A stretch of DNA of 64,000 bases from Streptomyces sp. NBC_01306 (GCF_026340465.1 NZ_JAPEPC010000001.1:5461001-5525000); one strand, 5' to 3'; positions 34,061 to 41,288 are shown, numbered from the stretch's first letter. The notes: generated by a model from the sequence alone, not told the origin. Translations and numbers: made by a program.

Positions 34061-36007
34061 ATGACTGCGGAAACCCTGACCACGATTGCCGGCGCCGATG
34101 CCACCGACGCCAACGCTGCCGGGGCCGATGCCGATGCCGATGCCGATGCCGGTACCGCGGGCAGCTCCGCCGTGCGCGGTGAGCTCGTCCGGGTGCTCTT
34201 CGGTGACGACCACCGGGCCGCCCACGGCCCCTGGCGCACGCTCCTCACCACGGAACCCTTCCGGCGCAGGTCCGATCTGGCACCGGACGCGCAACTGCGA
34301 CTCGCGTACGGGCGGCTGCGGACCCTCAACTCCACACTGGACAGCGCCTTCCGGCTGGCCGCCGACCCGGTGGCGCTGGCCAACATGCACGAGTGGCTCA
34401 GCCCGGTCGACACCACGCTGACCACGGTCGCGGGCATCCACTACAACCTGTTCCTCGGCAGCCTGCTGGACCATGACGGCGACGTACGGCGGGATCTGTC
34501 CGCCTTCGCGGATCTGACCCGCATCGGGACCTTCCTCTGTACCGAGCTCGACCACGGCAACGACGCGACGGCGCTGGAGACGACCGCCGACTACGACCGG
34601 GCCAGGGACGGGTTCCTGCTGCGTACCCCGCATGCGGGCGCCCAGAAGTTCATGCCCAACACCAGTGCGGCGGGCGGCCCCAAGAGCGGAGTGGTGGCGG
34701 CCCGGCTGCTGGTCGACGGCAGGGACCTCGGCGTCTTCCTGTTCCTGACCGCGCTGACCGGGGCGGAGGGACCGCTGCCCGGTGTACGCGTCAGGCTGCT
34801 GCCCCGGCGCATGGGCAGCGCGGTCGACCACTGTCTGACCTCCTTCGACGGTGTCTTCGTCCCGCGCGAGGCACTGCTCTCCGGGGCGCAGGGCCGGCTG
34901 GACGCCGAGGGCGCCTTCACCAGCGAGGTCGTCAACCGGCGCAGCCGCTTCCTGCTGTCGATCGGCCGGGTCACCGCCGGGAAGCTGAGCATGAGCGCCT
35001 CCGCGGTGGGGTCCGTACGGGCGGCCCTGGCGGTGGCGGTGCGCCATGGATCGCACCGGCTGATCGGCGGGGTACGGGCGTCCGAGCGGGTGCCCGTCAT
35101 GGCGCACCGCAGCCACTACGCCCCCCTCGCGGGCGCGCTGGCCACGGCGTACGCGATGACGCTGCTGCACCGCACGGTCCTGCGCGCCTGGACGGAGTAC
35201 GACCGGACGGAGCGCGACCGGACGGGCGTGGCCGGCCGGGTGGAGGCCGAGCGGCTGGTCGCCGTCGCCAAGGCGTGGATCACCTGGGAGGCGCGCGTTG
35301 TCATCACCCAGTGCCGCGAACGGTGCGGCGCCCAGGGGCTGTTGGAGAACAACGGCCTCGCCGCGCTGGTGACCGGCATCGAGGGAGCGATCACCGCCGA
35401 GGGCGACAACATCGCCATCCACGCCAAGGCGGCGGCCGGGATGGTGTCGGGTCACCGCCCGCCGAGGCCACCCGCCGACCCGGCCGGCCGTGAACTGACC
35501 GATCCGGTGTTCCTGCGGGAGCTGCTGGCCGCCGTCGAGTGCGTCGAACTCGACCGGGCCCGCGCCGGGATGCGTGCGGCGGCCCCGGGGGACGCGCTCG
35601 GCCGGTGGAACGCGGGGGCGAGCGCAGCGCTGCGGGCTGCCACCGCGCACGCCCAGCTCCGGGCCGCCGAGGCCGTCGCGGCGGCCGCGGACGCGCTGCC
35701 GCCGGGCGCCGCCGCCGGGGAAGTGCTGCACACCCTGGGCCGGCTGTTCGCCCTGGAGCGCATCGCGCCCCACGGAGGTGATCTGCTGAACGAGGGGTTC
35801 ATGGCGGGCCGTCACATCAGTGAACTCCCGGCCGAGACCGACCGGCTGGCCGCCCGGATCGCCGGGCAGGCGCAGATGCTGACCGGGGCGTTCGACCTGC
35901 CGGACGAGTGGCTGGCGGATGTGCCGGTCACGGACGCCGGGTACGCATCGGCGTACGACGACCCCGAAGGGCCCTGGCACCGTTCGGCAGTGGAGGCGCG
36001 GCGGTGA
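34061..36007 (+). CDS. Acyl-CoA oxidase/dehydrogenase-like flavoprotein
   Basis: The protein is 648 aa with the acyl-CoA oxidase arrangement: an N-terminal helical domain, a middle beta domain with FLCTELDHGNDATALET and the large loop AQKFMPNTSAAGGPKSG (as in ACOX), and two C-terminal helical domains (GQGLLENNGL-like GAQGLLENNGLAALVTGIEGAITAEGDN). It probably desaturates an acyl thioester at C2-C3 with O2 or another acceptor; in this cluster the thioester may be ACP-bound. Residues ~22-30 are an Asp-Ala repeat encoded by GCCGAT repeats. It starts 4 nt after the KAS II stop. I saw no obvious defect. Confidence 0.85.
   Translation: MTAETLTTIAGADATDANAAGADADADADAGTAGSSAVRGELVRVLFGDDHRAAHGPWRTLLTTEPFRRRSDLAPDAQLRLAYGRLRTLNSTLDSAFRLAADPVALANMHEWLSPVDTTLTTVAGIHYNLFLGSLLDHDGDVRRDLSAFADLTRIGTFLCTELDHGNDATALETTADYDRARDGFLLRTPHAGAQKFMPNTSAAGGPKSGVVAARLLVDGRDLGVFLFLTALTGAEGPLPGVRVRLLPRRMGSAVDHCLTSFDGVFVPREALLSGAQGRLDAEGAFTSEVVNRRSRFLLSIGRVTAGKLSMSASAVGSVRAALAVAVRHGSHRLIGGVRASERVPVMAHRSHYAPLAGALATAYAMTLLHRTVLRAWTEYDRTERDRTGVAGRVEAERLVAVAKAWITWEARVVITQCRERCGAQGLLENNGLAALVTGIEGAITAEGDNIAIHAKAAAGMVSGHRPPRPPADPAGRELTDPVFLRELLAAVECVELDRARAGMRAAAPGDALGRWNAGASAALRAATAHAQLRAAEAVAAAADALPPGAAAGEVLHTLGRLFALERIAPHGGDLLNEGFMAGRHISELPAETDRLAARIAGQAQMLTGAFDLPDEWLADVPVTDAGYASAYDDPEGPWHRSAVEARR
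34124..34147 (+). repeat. Hexanucleotide microsatellite (GCCGAT)x4
   Basis: Four exact GCCGAT units, followed by an imperfect GCCGGT, encode ADADADAD near the N-terminus of the acyl-CoA oxidase-like protein. The unit is a multiple of three, so slippage would change length without a frameshift. Confidence 0.9.
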
Positions 36008-36081
36008 GCCGGCTGCTGCTGCGCGCGGTTCTGGTCGCGTACTGGGGCACGGTCCACGTGCTGTCCCGTTTCTGCCGCTAG
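36004..36081 (+). CDS. Possible 25-codon ORF coupled to the acyl-oxidase gene
   Basis: A GTG at 36004 overlaps the acyl-oxidase stop as GTGA and opens a 25-codon frame (MSRLLLRAVLVAYW...VLSRFCR) that ends at TAG 36079-36081. The product would be a basic, hydrophobic single-helix peptide. The overlap is of the kind used for real gene pairs in this cluster, but the ORF is short and could be chance. Confidence 0.35.
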   Translation: MSRLLLRAVLVAYWGTVHVLSRFCR

Positions 36082-36192
36082 GCCGTGTCCGCGGAGTCGC
36101 GCCCGGTGGGCCCGGAGAGGCTTCCGGTGCGGCGTCCGGCGGCCGTCCCCGCGGGGTGAAAAAACCTTCCGTCACCGCGTAACCGGAAGATC

Positions 36193-36207
36193 GTCCAACC
36201 GTTGGAC
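36193..36207. promoter_or_regulatory. Perfect 15-bp palindrome, candidate operator
   Basis: GTCCAACCGTTGGAC is a perfect 7-1-7 palindrome without a following T-run, so an operator is more likely than a terminator. It is 117 bp upstream of the ACP start. Confidence 0.6.
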
Positions 36208-36242
36208 CGATATCTATGGGATGCGATTCATCCGTATTCAGT

Positions 36243-36295
36243 CTGTTTTGTAGGTCCATTTTTGCAGGCCTGTTCTGTGGGTCTGTTCTGTAGGT
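36243..36295 (+). repeat. Three 13-bp direct repeats CTGTTYTGTRGGT
   Basis: Copies are at 36243-36255 (CTGTTTTGTAGGT), 36270-36282 (CTGTTCTGTGGGT) and 36283-36295 (CTGTTCTGTAGGT). The last two abut; the first is 27 bp before the second. They end 28 bp before the ACP ATG, a position typical of activator binding sites that overlap a -35 region. Confidence 0.8.
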
Positions 36296-36323
36296 ATGTC
36301 CGCTTTGAATGAAGGGGAATGTC

Positions 36324-36578
36324 ATGTCCGAGCTGCACCCGACCCTTGTCGACGTCCTGACCAACACCTTCAAGGTCCCCGCCGTCGAACTCCGCCCCGA
36401 GGCCACCATGGACGACCTGGAGATGGACTCCCTCGCCGTCGCGGAGCTCGGGGTCATCGTCAAGGAGACCCTCGGTGTCGACGCCGACGCCGACACCGCC
36501 TACAAGGGAGCCACGCTCGGCCGGATCAGCGAGTTCCTGACCGCATCCACCGCATCCACCGCGGCCGGCGCCCGATGA
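36324..36578 (+). CDS. Acyl carrier protein
   Basis: This 84-aa acidic four-helix protein carries growing acyl chains on a 4'-phosphopantetheine arm. The attachment serine is Ser36 in LEMDSLAVAEL, a conserved DSL motif. The N-terminus MSELHPTLVDVLTNTF and GVDADADTAYKGATLGRISEFL fit the family. The ATG at 36324 is used because GGGGA lies 7 nt upstream; an in-frame start 15 nt earlier lacks one. Its stop overlaps the second KAS II start (ATGA), so the pair is coupled. It is clearly a dedicated ACP, not the housekeeping one, since no fabD or fabH primary operon surrounds it. Confidence 0.92.
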   Translation: MSELHPTLVDVLTNTFKVPAVELRPEATMDDLEMDSLAVAELGVIVKETLGVDADADTAYKGATLGRISEFLTASTASTAAGAR

Positions 36579-37801
36579 CGCTTCCTCCGGTCGCCATCAC
36601 CGGCCTGGGCATGATCACCCCGGCCGGCAACGACACGGAATCCACCTGGCGGGGTGTGTGTGCGGGCCGCTCCACGGCCCGTACCGTTCCCGAACTGGAC
36701 GGCTGCGCCATCGACTTCGCCTGTCAGGTCACCGGAATCGACCTGGCGGACGCCGTCGGTGGCCGGACCGTCTACCGCATGGGGCGCTACGTCAGGTTCG
36801 CGGTGCTCGCCGCCGAGGAGGCCGTCGCCGACGCCGGTCTCTCCCCGGCCGGCTGGGACGGCACCCGGGTCGCCGTCGTCATCGGGACCAGCAGTGCGGG
36901 TTCGACCGGGCTGTACGAGCAGTCGGTCGCCCTGACGAACCGGGGGCCCGAGGCGACCTCGCCCCTGGGCACCCTGCTCACCGTCCCCAACATGGCGGCC
37001 GCCGAGGTCGCCATCCGGCTGCGGACCACCGGGCCGAGCCTGGCGCCCTGCACGGCATGTTCGTCCGGCGCCACCGCGCTGTCGGTGGCCCGCGATCTGC
37101 TGGTCACCGGGCAGTGCGACATCGCCCTCGCGGGCGCCACCGAATCGATCATCGACCGGCTGGCCCTGACCGGGTTCGCGCGGTCGGGGGCCGGTGCGAT
37201 GCGGGCCGGGGAGGAACCCCCGGCCATCAGCCGCCCGTTCGCGGCCGACCGGCGCGGTCTCGTGATGGGGGAGGGCGCCGCCGTCATGGTCCTGGAGCGG
37301 GAGGCCGACGCGCTGGCCCGGAACGTCGCCCCGCGCGCCCTGCTGGCCGGAACCGGCGCCACCACCGACGCGTACCACCCGACCAGCCCCCGGCCCGACG
37401 GCTCCGTCGCCCGGGCCGCGGTGGACGCGGCGCTGCGCGACGCGGGATGGTGCGCGGCGGACGTCGGCCATGTCAACGCCCACGGCACATCGACCCTGCT
37501 CAACGACGCCGCCGAGGCGGGGCTGATCGCCCGCGCCTATCCGCACCGGCCCCCGGTGACCGCGCCCAAGGGTGTGCTCGGTCACTGCATGGGCGCGGCG
37601 GGCGCCATCGAGGCCGGGCTGACCGTCCTCACCCTCCAGCACGGACTCGTACCGCCGGTCGCCAATCTGACCGCCCCCGCACCGGAGTTCGACATCGACT
37701 GTGTGACCAAACAGCCCCGCAGGGTACGGGTGTCGCGCGCGGTCAGCCACTCCTTCGGCTTCGGCGGGCACAACGCCGTGCTCGCCTTCCAGCACGCCTG
37801 A
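36575..37801 (+). CDS. Beta-ketoacyl-ACP synthase II-like enzyme (second copy)
   Basis: This 408-aa FabF-like protein is paralogous to 32831-34057. The catalytic residues are Cys162 in TACSSGAT, His303 in NAHGTST, Lys332 and His337 in PKGVLGHC. As both copies keep the nucleophile, the two are probably used for different chain lengths or substrates, or as a heterodimer of two active subunits, instead of a KS/CLF pair. It is coupled to the ACP gene by a 4-nt overlap. It ends the cluster; downstream DNA is a gene remnant. Confidence 0.9.
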   Translation: MTLPPVAITGLGMITPAGNDTESTWRGVCAGRSTARTVPELDGCAIDFACQVTGIDLADAVGGRTVYRMGRYVRFAVLAAEEAVADAGLSPAGWDGTRVAVVIGTSSAGSTGLYEQSVALTNRGPEATSPLGTLLTVPNMAAAEVAIRLRTTGPSLAPCTACSSGATALSVARDLLVTGQCDIALAGATESIIDRLALTGFARSGAGAMRAGEEPPAISRPFAADRRGLVMGEGAAVMVLEREADALARNVAPRALLAGTGATTDAYHPTSPRPDGSVARAAVDAALRDAGWCAADVGHVNAHGTSTLLNDAAEAGLIARAYPHRPPVTAPKGVLGHCMGAAGAIEAGLTVLTLQHGLVPPVANLTAPAPEFDIDCVTKQPRRVRVSRAVSHSFGFGGHNAVLAFQHA

Positions 37802-37858
37802 CGGCCTCCGCAGGCCCCTTCCGTGGTGCCGGTCCGCTCTGACGCGGGCCGGCACTCC

Positions 37859-37979
37859 CACGCGTTCCGCGCCGCGCACTGGTCGCCCGGCTTCAACCCC
37901 GGCGTGCTCGTGCCCACGGGCCGCATCGTCGAGGACGAGAGGGTCTTCGGCTGCGTCGAGCTGGGCATCGGCACCAACG
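37859..37979 (+). pseudogene. Remnant resembling the C-terminal motif of M29-type aminopeptidase / DHP dioxygenase-like proteins
   Basis: Between the KAS II stop and the Rsm22 gene one forward frame reads HAFRAAHWSPGFNPGVLVPT, then RIVEDERVFGCVELGIGTN. This matches the pattern E.giGlNP....tGriLEDEkv.Gtvh.giGtN from the metal-binding C-terminus of leucyl aminopeptidase (aminopeptidase T)-like proteins, from memory. No start, N-terminal domain or in-frame stop of a whole gene is present; the frame runs on into the Rsm22 coding region. It is probably a decayed gene end. Confidence 0.4.
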
Positions 37980-38015
37980 CACTGACCAGGACCGGACACC
38001 GCCTAGACTCCTCCG

Positions 38016-39053
38016 GTGAACGACTCCCTCCCCACCGCCGAAGCCCTGCGCACCGCCCTGGCCGGGCTCCTCGACGGACTGCCGCCCAAACAGGCCGCCC
38101 AGGCCGTCGAGCGGCTGATCGCCAACTACCGGGGGACCACCCCCACCGGTACCCCGCTGCTGCGCGACCGCTCGGACGTCGCCGCGTACGCCGCGTACCG
38201 GATGCCCGCCACGTTCGAAGCGGTACGGGCGGCGCTCGACGCCTTCTGTGCCGCGGTGCCCGGGTGGGTGCCCGCCCGGCACACCGACATCGGCGGCGGC
38301 ACCGGCGCGGCGACCTGGGCGGTGGCGGGGGCCTGGGACGGCCCGGACGGACGGGGCGGAGCGGACGGGGCGGACGGGGCGGCGACCCGGCGCACCACGG
38401 TGCTGGACTGGGCGGAGCCCGCGCTCGTACTCGGCCGTGAACTTGCCGCGCAGTCCGGCTCGTCCGCGCTGCGCGCGGCCGACTGGCAGCGCTCTCGTAT
38501 CGGACCGGGGCTCACTCTGGAGAGCACTGATCTGGTCACGGTCTCGTACGTCCTGGGGGAGCTGACCGAGGCCGCCCGCACCGCCGTGGTGGACGCCGCC
38601 GCGCAGGCAGCCCAGGCGGTCGTCGTGGTCGAACCCGGCACGCCCGACGGCTATCTGCGGATCATGGCGGCCCGGGACCGGCTGACCGCGGCGGGTCTGC
38701 GGACCGCGGCCCCCTGCCCGCACAGCGACGCCTGCCCCATCGAGCGCGGCACCGACTGGTGCCACTTCTCGGCCCGGGTGAGCAGGTCGTCGCTGCACCG
38801 GAAGGTCAAGGGCGGCTCCCTGGCGTACGAGGACGAGAAGTTCAGCTATGTCGCCGCGTTCCGGGGCGAGGTGGCGACCGTCCCGGCCCGGGTCGTACGC
38901 AAACCCCAGATCCGCAAGGGCCTGGTCCAGCTGGAACTGTGCACGGCCGCGGGCGAACTCACCCGCGAGACCGTCTCCAAGCGCCACGGCGACCTCTACC
39001 GAGCGGCCCGGGACACCGCGTGGGGCGACGCATGGCCGCCGCCCCACGCGTAA
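38016..39053 (+). CDS. Rsm22-type SAM-dependent methyltransferase (ribosomal small subunit family)
   Basis: The protein is 345 aa. N-terminal helices are followed by the SAM-binding HTDIGGGTGAATWAVAGAW, the D/E-rich TVLDWAEPALVLGREL, LVTVSYVLGEL and AVVVVEPGTPDGYLRIMAARD. A Cys/His cluster CPHSDACPIERGTDWCHFSAR follows, typical of Rsm22, which may bind metal or Fe-S. The family is linked to ribosome small-subunit assembly in mitochondria and bacteria. The GTG start at 38016 has no ribosome site but lies 6 nt after TAGACT (38004-38009), so the mRNA is probably leaderless. Confidence 0.87.
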   Translation: MNDSLPTAEALRTALAGLLDGLPPKQAAQAVERLIANYRGTTPTGTPLLRDRSDVAAYAAYRMPATFEAVRAALDAFCAAVPGWVPARHTDIGGGTGAATWAVAGAWDGPDGRGGADGADGAATRRTTVLDWAEPALVLGRELAAQSGSSALRAADWQRSRIGPGLTLESTDLVTVSYVLGELTEAARTAVVDAAAQAAQAVVVVEPGTPDGYLRIMAARDRLTAAGLRTAAPCPHSDACPIERGTDWCHFSARVSRSSLHRKVKGGSLAYEDEKFSYVAAFRGEVATVPARVVRKPQIRKGLVQLELCTAAGELTRETVSKRHGDLYRAARDTAWGDAWPPPHA

Positions 39054-39247
39054 CTGCGTGCGCACCTGGGGGCTGAATCGGACACCTGCCGCCGGGCATC
39101 CTGTGGGAGCCGATACATAAGCCCGCAGAGGTGACCAGTGACAGTCAGCCGGTGAACTCCAGAAGGCCGCGACCGCGCAACCGTCCGGTGCTGGACGAGG
39201 GCGCCTCGCAAATGGCCCGCCGGGGCCGAAGGACGGCGTCTGGTGGT
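39054..39247. other. Intergenic region between the Rsm22 and VOC genes
   Basis: This convergent gap of ~190 bp has no strong hairpin that I could see. A forward open frame from GTG 39131 exists but runs antisense into the VOC gene and looks non-coding. Confidence 0.5.
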
Positions 39248-39772
39248 TCAGTGGCGGGCCGGAGCGGAGATGCCGGTCCCGCCCGGGAGGTCGGCGCCGA
39301 ATTGCGCGATGACCGCGTCCAGGTCGAGCGGTGAGAATGCCACGGGGTCCACCTCGTTGATCCTGTCGGCGGGCACCAGCCAGCACACTTCGAACTCCAG
39401 GCCGTCCGGGTCGCTGGCGTACACCGACTTGGTGGTGCCGTGGTCGGTCTCGTAAGCCAGCGCATCTGCCTTCTGCAGCTTGCCGCGGATCTGCTGGAAC
39501 TCGGCCAGGGTGTCCACCTCCCACGCCAGGTGCGCGAGCCCGGGGCGTCGGCCCGGACTCTGCGGGGAAGCCGGGCCGTCGATCTGGAGGAAGGCCAAGT
39601 CGTGGTCGTTGGTCGACTCCTCGGCCTGCAGGAACGCGCCCTCGGGCACCTTGCCGCCGTCGGCGTGGAGGCGGAAGACGGTGCGGAAGTTCAGCAGGTC
39701 GGTGTAGAAGGCGACGCTGCGTTCGACGTCGCGGACGTAGAGCACGGCGTGGTTGAGACGCTGGACCGGCAT
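39248..39772 (-). CDS. VOC-family protein (glyoxalase / extradiol dioxygenase fold)
   Basis: The protein is 174 aa with paired betaalphabetabetabeta modules. RLNHAVLYVRDVERSVAFYTDLLNF is the first, with a His metal ligand; GLAHLAWEVDTLAEF carries the next, and SVYASDPDGLEFEVCWLV has the terminal Glu ligand. Family members are metal-dependent lyases, dioxygenases or resistance proteins; context suggests control by the divergent HxlR regulator, often a sensor of quinones, aldehydes or thiol stress. The ATG at 39772 follows GAGGAG. Confidence 0.87.
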   Translation of the reverse strand: MPVQRLNHAVLYVRDVERSVAFYTDLLNFRTVFRLHADGGKVPEGAFLQAEESTNDHDLAFLQIDGPASPQSPGRRPGLAHLAWEVDTLAEFQQIRGKLQKADALAYETDHGTTKSVYASDPDGLEFEVCWLVPADRINEVDPVAFSPLDLDAVIAQFGADLPGGTGISAPARH

Positions 39773-39782
39773 GTCGCTCCTC

Positions 39783-39797
39783 GGTTGGTTACGATTA
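39783..39797. promoter_or_regulatory. Divergent promoter/operator between the VOC and HxlR genes
   Basis: The 77-bp gap holds TACG-ATTAGTG-CGTA, an inverted repeat beginning near position 39790 in the sequence GGTTACGATTAGTGCGTAGCC. The HxlR regulator probably binds here to control both genes. The boundaries are approximate. Confidence 0.45.
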
Positions 39798-39849
39798 GTG
39801 CGTAGCCCCACCATAGGGATGCACCGAGGACCTCACAAAAGGCACATTG

Positions 39850-40284
39850 ATGTACGCAGAGCACACCACTGACCCTGACCGTGCCGCCGCCCCGTACCCG
39901 GGCGACGTCCGGCCTGCCGATGTCCCCCACCCGTGCGAGAGCTGGCCGGACAACGGCCGAAGGTTCCGGGAGACCCTCGACCGGATCGGCGACAAGTGGT
40001 CGGTCCTGGTCATCGGTGTCCTCAGCCGCGATACCTTGCGGTTCGGCGCCCTGCACCAGCGGGTTCCGGGCGTCTCCCAGCGCATGCTGACCCTCACCCT
40101 GCGCCACCTGGAACGCGACGGGGTCGTCTCCCGCACCGTCTACGCCGAGGTGCCCCCACGCGTCGAGTACCAACTGACGCCACTGGGCGAGAGCCTGCGC
40201 GCCATCGTCCACGCGCTCGCCCAGTGGGTCACGGACCACCATGAAGAGATCGACAGCGCGCGCCACCGCTACGACGCCGGATGA
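39850..40284 (+). CDS. HxlR-family transcriptional regulator
   Basis: This is a 144-aa winged-helix protein. RFRETLDRIGDKWSVLVIGVL is the family opening, RFGALHQRVPGVSQRMLTLTLRHLERDGVVSR the recognition helix, and PRVEYQLTPLGESLRAIVHALAQW the wing and dimer helix. A Cys lies before the DNA-binding domain (HPCESWPDN), near the place where redox-sensing members have theirs. The ATG at 39850 follows a TTG that could also start translation. It is divergent from the VOC protein gene, its likely target. Confidence 0.9.
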   Translation: MYAEHTTDPDRAAAPYPGDVRPADVPHPCESWPDNGRRFRETLDRIGDKWSVLVIGVLSRDTLRFGALHQRVPGVSQRMLTLTLRHLERDGVVSRTVYAEVPPRVEYQLTPLGESLRAIVHALAQWVTDHHEEIDSARHRYDAG

Positions 40285-40472
40285 CACTTGTGCCCCAGAG
40301 AGGGGAAGCCCCCTTTCTCACAGCACCGGCCGAAAGCCCGCGTACGTCCAGTACGAGGACTTCCGGCCGGTACTCCCCCTGCTGGCGGAGCTCGGGGAAC
40401 GCACCGTACGCCGCTCCCCGACCAGCACGCGACGGCCTGTCGCGGCACAGGAACCCTGTGATCATGCCGCGG
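40285..40472. other. Intergenic region between HxlR and dimethylargininase genes, with coding-like stretch
   Basis: The forward frame from about 40326 reads GRKPAYVQYEDFRPVLPLLAELGER, which looks protein-like but has no start of its own and no recognised family. CCGGCCGAAAG and CTTCCGGCCGG form an inverted repeat (one mismatch) with a ~30-nt loop, which could be a terminator for the convergent genes. I cannot decide between a gene fragment and chance. Confidence 0.4.
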
Positions 40473-41288
40473 CTACGAACGCAGCTCCTGCGTACAGCAC
40501 TTGACGCTGCCGCCGCCCTTGAGCAGCTCGCTCAGATCCATGCCGAGCGGTTCGAACCCGCGGGCCCGCAGCGGTGCGTAGAGGCCGACCGCGGCCTGTG
40601 GCAGCAGCACATGGCGGCCGTCACTCACCGCGTTGAGCCCGAGCGCCGCGGCGTCCTCCGGGGCCGCGATCAGCGCGTCGGGGAAGAGCCTGGCCAGGAC
40701 GGAGCGGCTGCCGGGCGAGAAGGCGTCCGGGTAGTACATGATCTCGTCCGCCGCGTCGTCCAGGATGCTCAGCGCCGTATCGAGGTGGTAGTAGCGCGGG
40801 TCGACCAGATCGAGGCCGATCACCGGGCGGCCGAAGAACTCCTGCGCCTCGTCGTGCGAGAGCGGGCTGGAGCGGAAACCCCGCCCGGCCAGGATGTACG
40901 AGGAAGTGACGGCGAAGTCGCCCTCGCCCTCGTTGACATGGGCGGGCCGGTGGATCCCGGTGAAGCCGTGTGCGCGGAACCACTCCAGGTGCGCTTCGGC
41001 CTCCTCGGCCCGCTCCGCGTGGGCGAAGCGGGCGCCGAGCACGCGCCCGTCGATCACCGTCGCACCGTTGGCCGCGAAGACCATGTCGGGCAGGCCGGGC
41101 CCGGGGTCCAGGATGTCGACCGTGTGGCCGAGCGTGCGGTAGCGGTCGCGCAGGTCCTCCCACTGGGCGAGGGCCAGGGGCAGTTCGACCGGTTTCGAAG
41201 GGTCCATCCACGGGTTGATGGAGTACGTCACCCTGAAGTGTGCCGGTGGGCACATCAGGTAGCGCCGGGGTCTGGCGTCACGAGGCAA
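40473..41288 (-). CDS. ddaH: Dimethylargininase (DDAH / arginine deiminase-superfamily hydrolase)
   Basis: This 271-aa guanidino-modifying enzyme hydrolyses N-omega-methylated arginines to citrulline. Features are RRYLMCPPAHFRVTYSINPWMDP, GLPDMVFAANGATV (Asp/Glu substrate contacts), NEGEGDFAV, the catalytic His in LDLVDPRYYHLDTALSIL, and the catalytic Cys in GGGSVKCCTQEL at the C-terminus. The start is TTG at 41288: GAGGAG lies 6-7 nt upstream, and it includes the conserved RRYLMCPP. The ATG at 41255 would cut into the conserved fold. It is divergent from the TetR-type gene. Confidence 0.88.
   Translation of the reverse strand: MPRDARPRRYLMCPPAHFRVTYSINPWMDPSKPVELPLALAQWEDLRDRYRTLGHTVDILDPGPGLPDMVFAANGATVIDGRVLGARFAHAERAEEAEAHLEWFRAHGFTGIHRPAHVNEGEGDFAVTSSYILAGRGFRSSPLSHDEAQEFFGRPVIGLDLVDPRYYHLDTALSILDDAADEIMYYPDAFSPGSRSVLARLFPDALIAAPEDAAALGLNAVSDGRHVLLPQAAVGLYAPLRARGFEPLGMDLSELLKGGGSVKCCTQELRS

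Larger units (their letters stand above)
36082..36323 (+). promoter_or_regulatory. AT-richer regulatory region ahead of the ACP gene
   Basis: This 240-bp gap, much less GC-rich than the genes, separates the first half of the cluster from the ACP/KAS II pair. It holds the perfect palindrome GTCCAAC-C-GTTGGAC at 36193-36207 and three 13-bp direct repeats at 36243-36295. GGGGA before the ACP ATG is the ribosome site. An internal, separately controlled promoter is likely. Confidence 0.65.

Noticed and set aside
36150..36180. Terminator between the acyl oxidase and ACP genes (CGGGGTGA...TCACCGCG)
   Set aside because: The stem is imperfect with a large loop and no T-run; the region is better read as a promoter/operator segment.
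32330..36496. Very long open frame on the minus strand across the acyl-chain cluster
   Set aside because: It is antisense to KAS III, KAS II and the acyl oxidase, has Arg/Pro/Gly/Ala-rich composition typical of reversed GC-rich codons, and shows no protein motif.
32831..37801. The two KAS II proteins as a KS/chain-length-factor pair of a type II polyketide synthase
   Set aside because: Both keep the active-site Cys and the His/Lys/His set; a CLF would have lost the Cys. Aromatase, cyclase and ketoreductase genes are also absent.
39125..39200. Stretch GCCGGTGAACTCC...CCGCGCAACCGT resembling part of a cobalamin riboswitch
   Set aside because: The order and spacing of the B12 box and core helices do not fit, and no gene starts downstream on that strand for over 600 bp.
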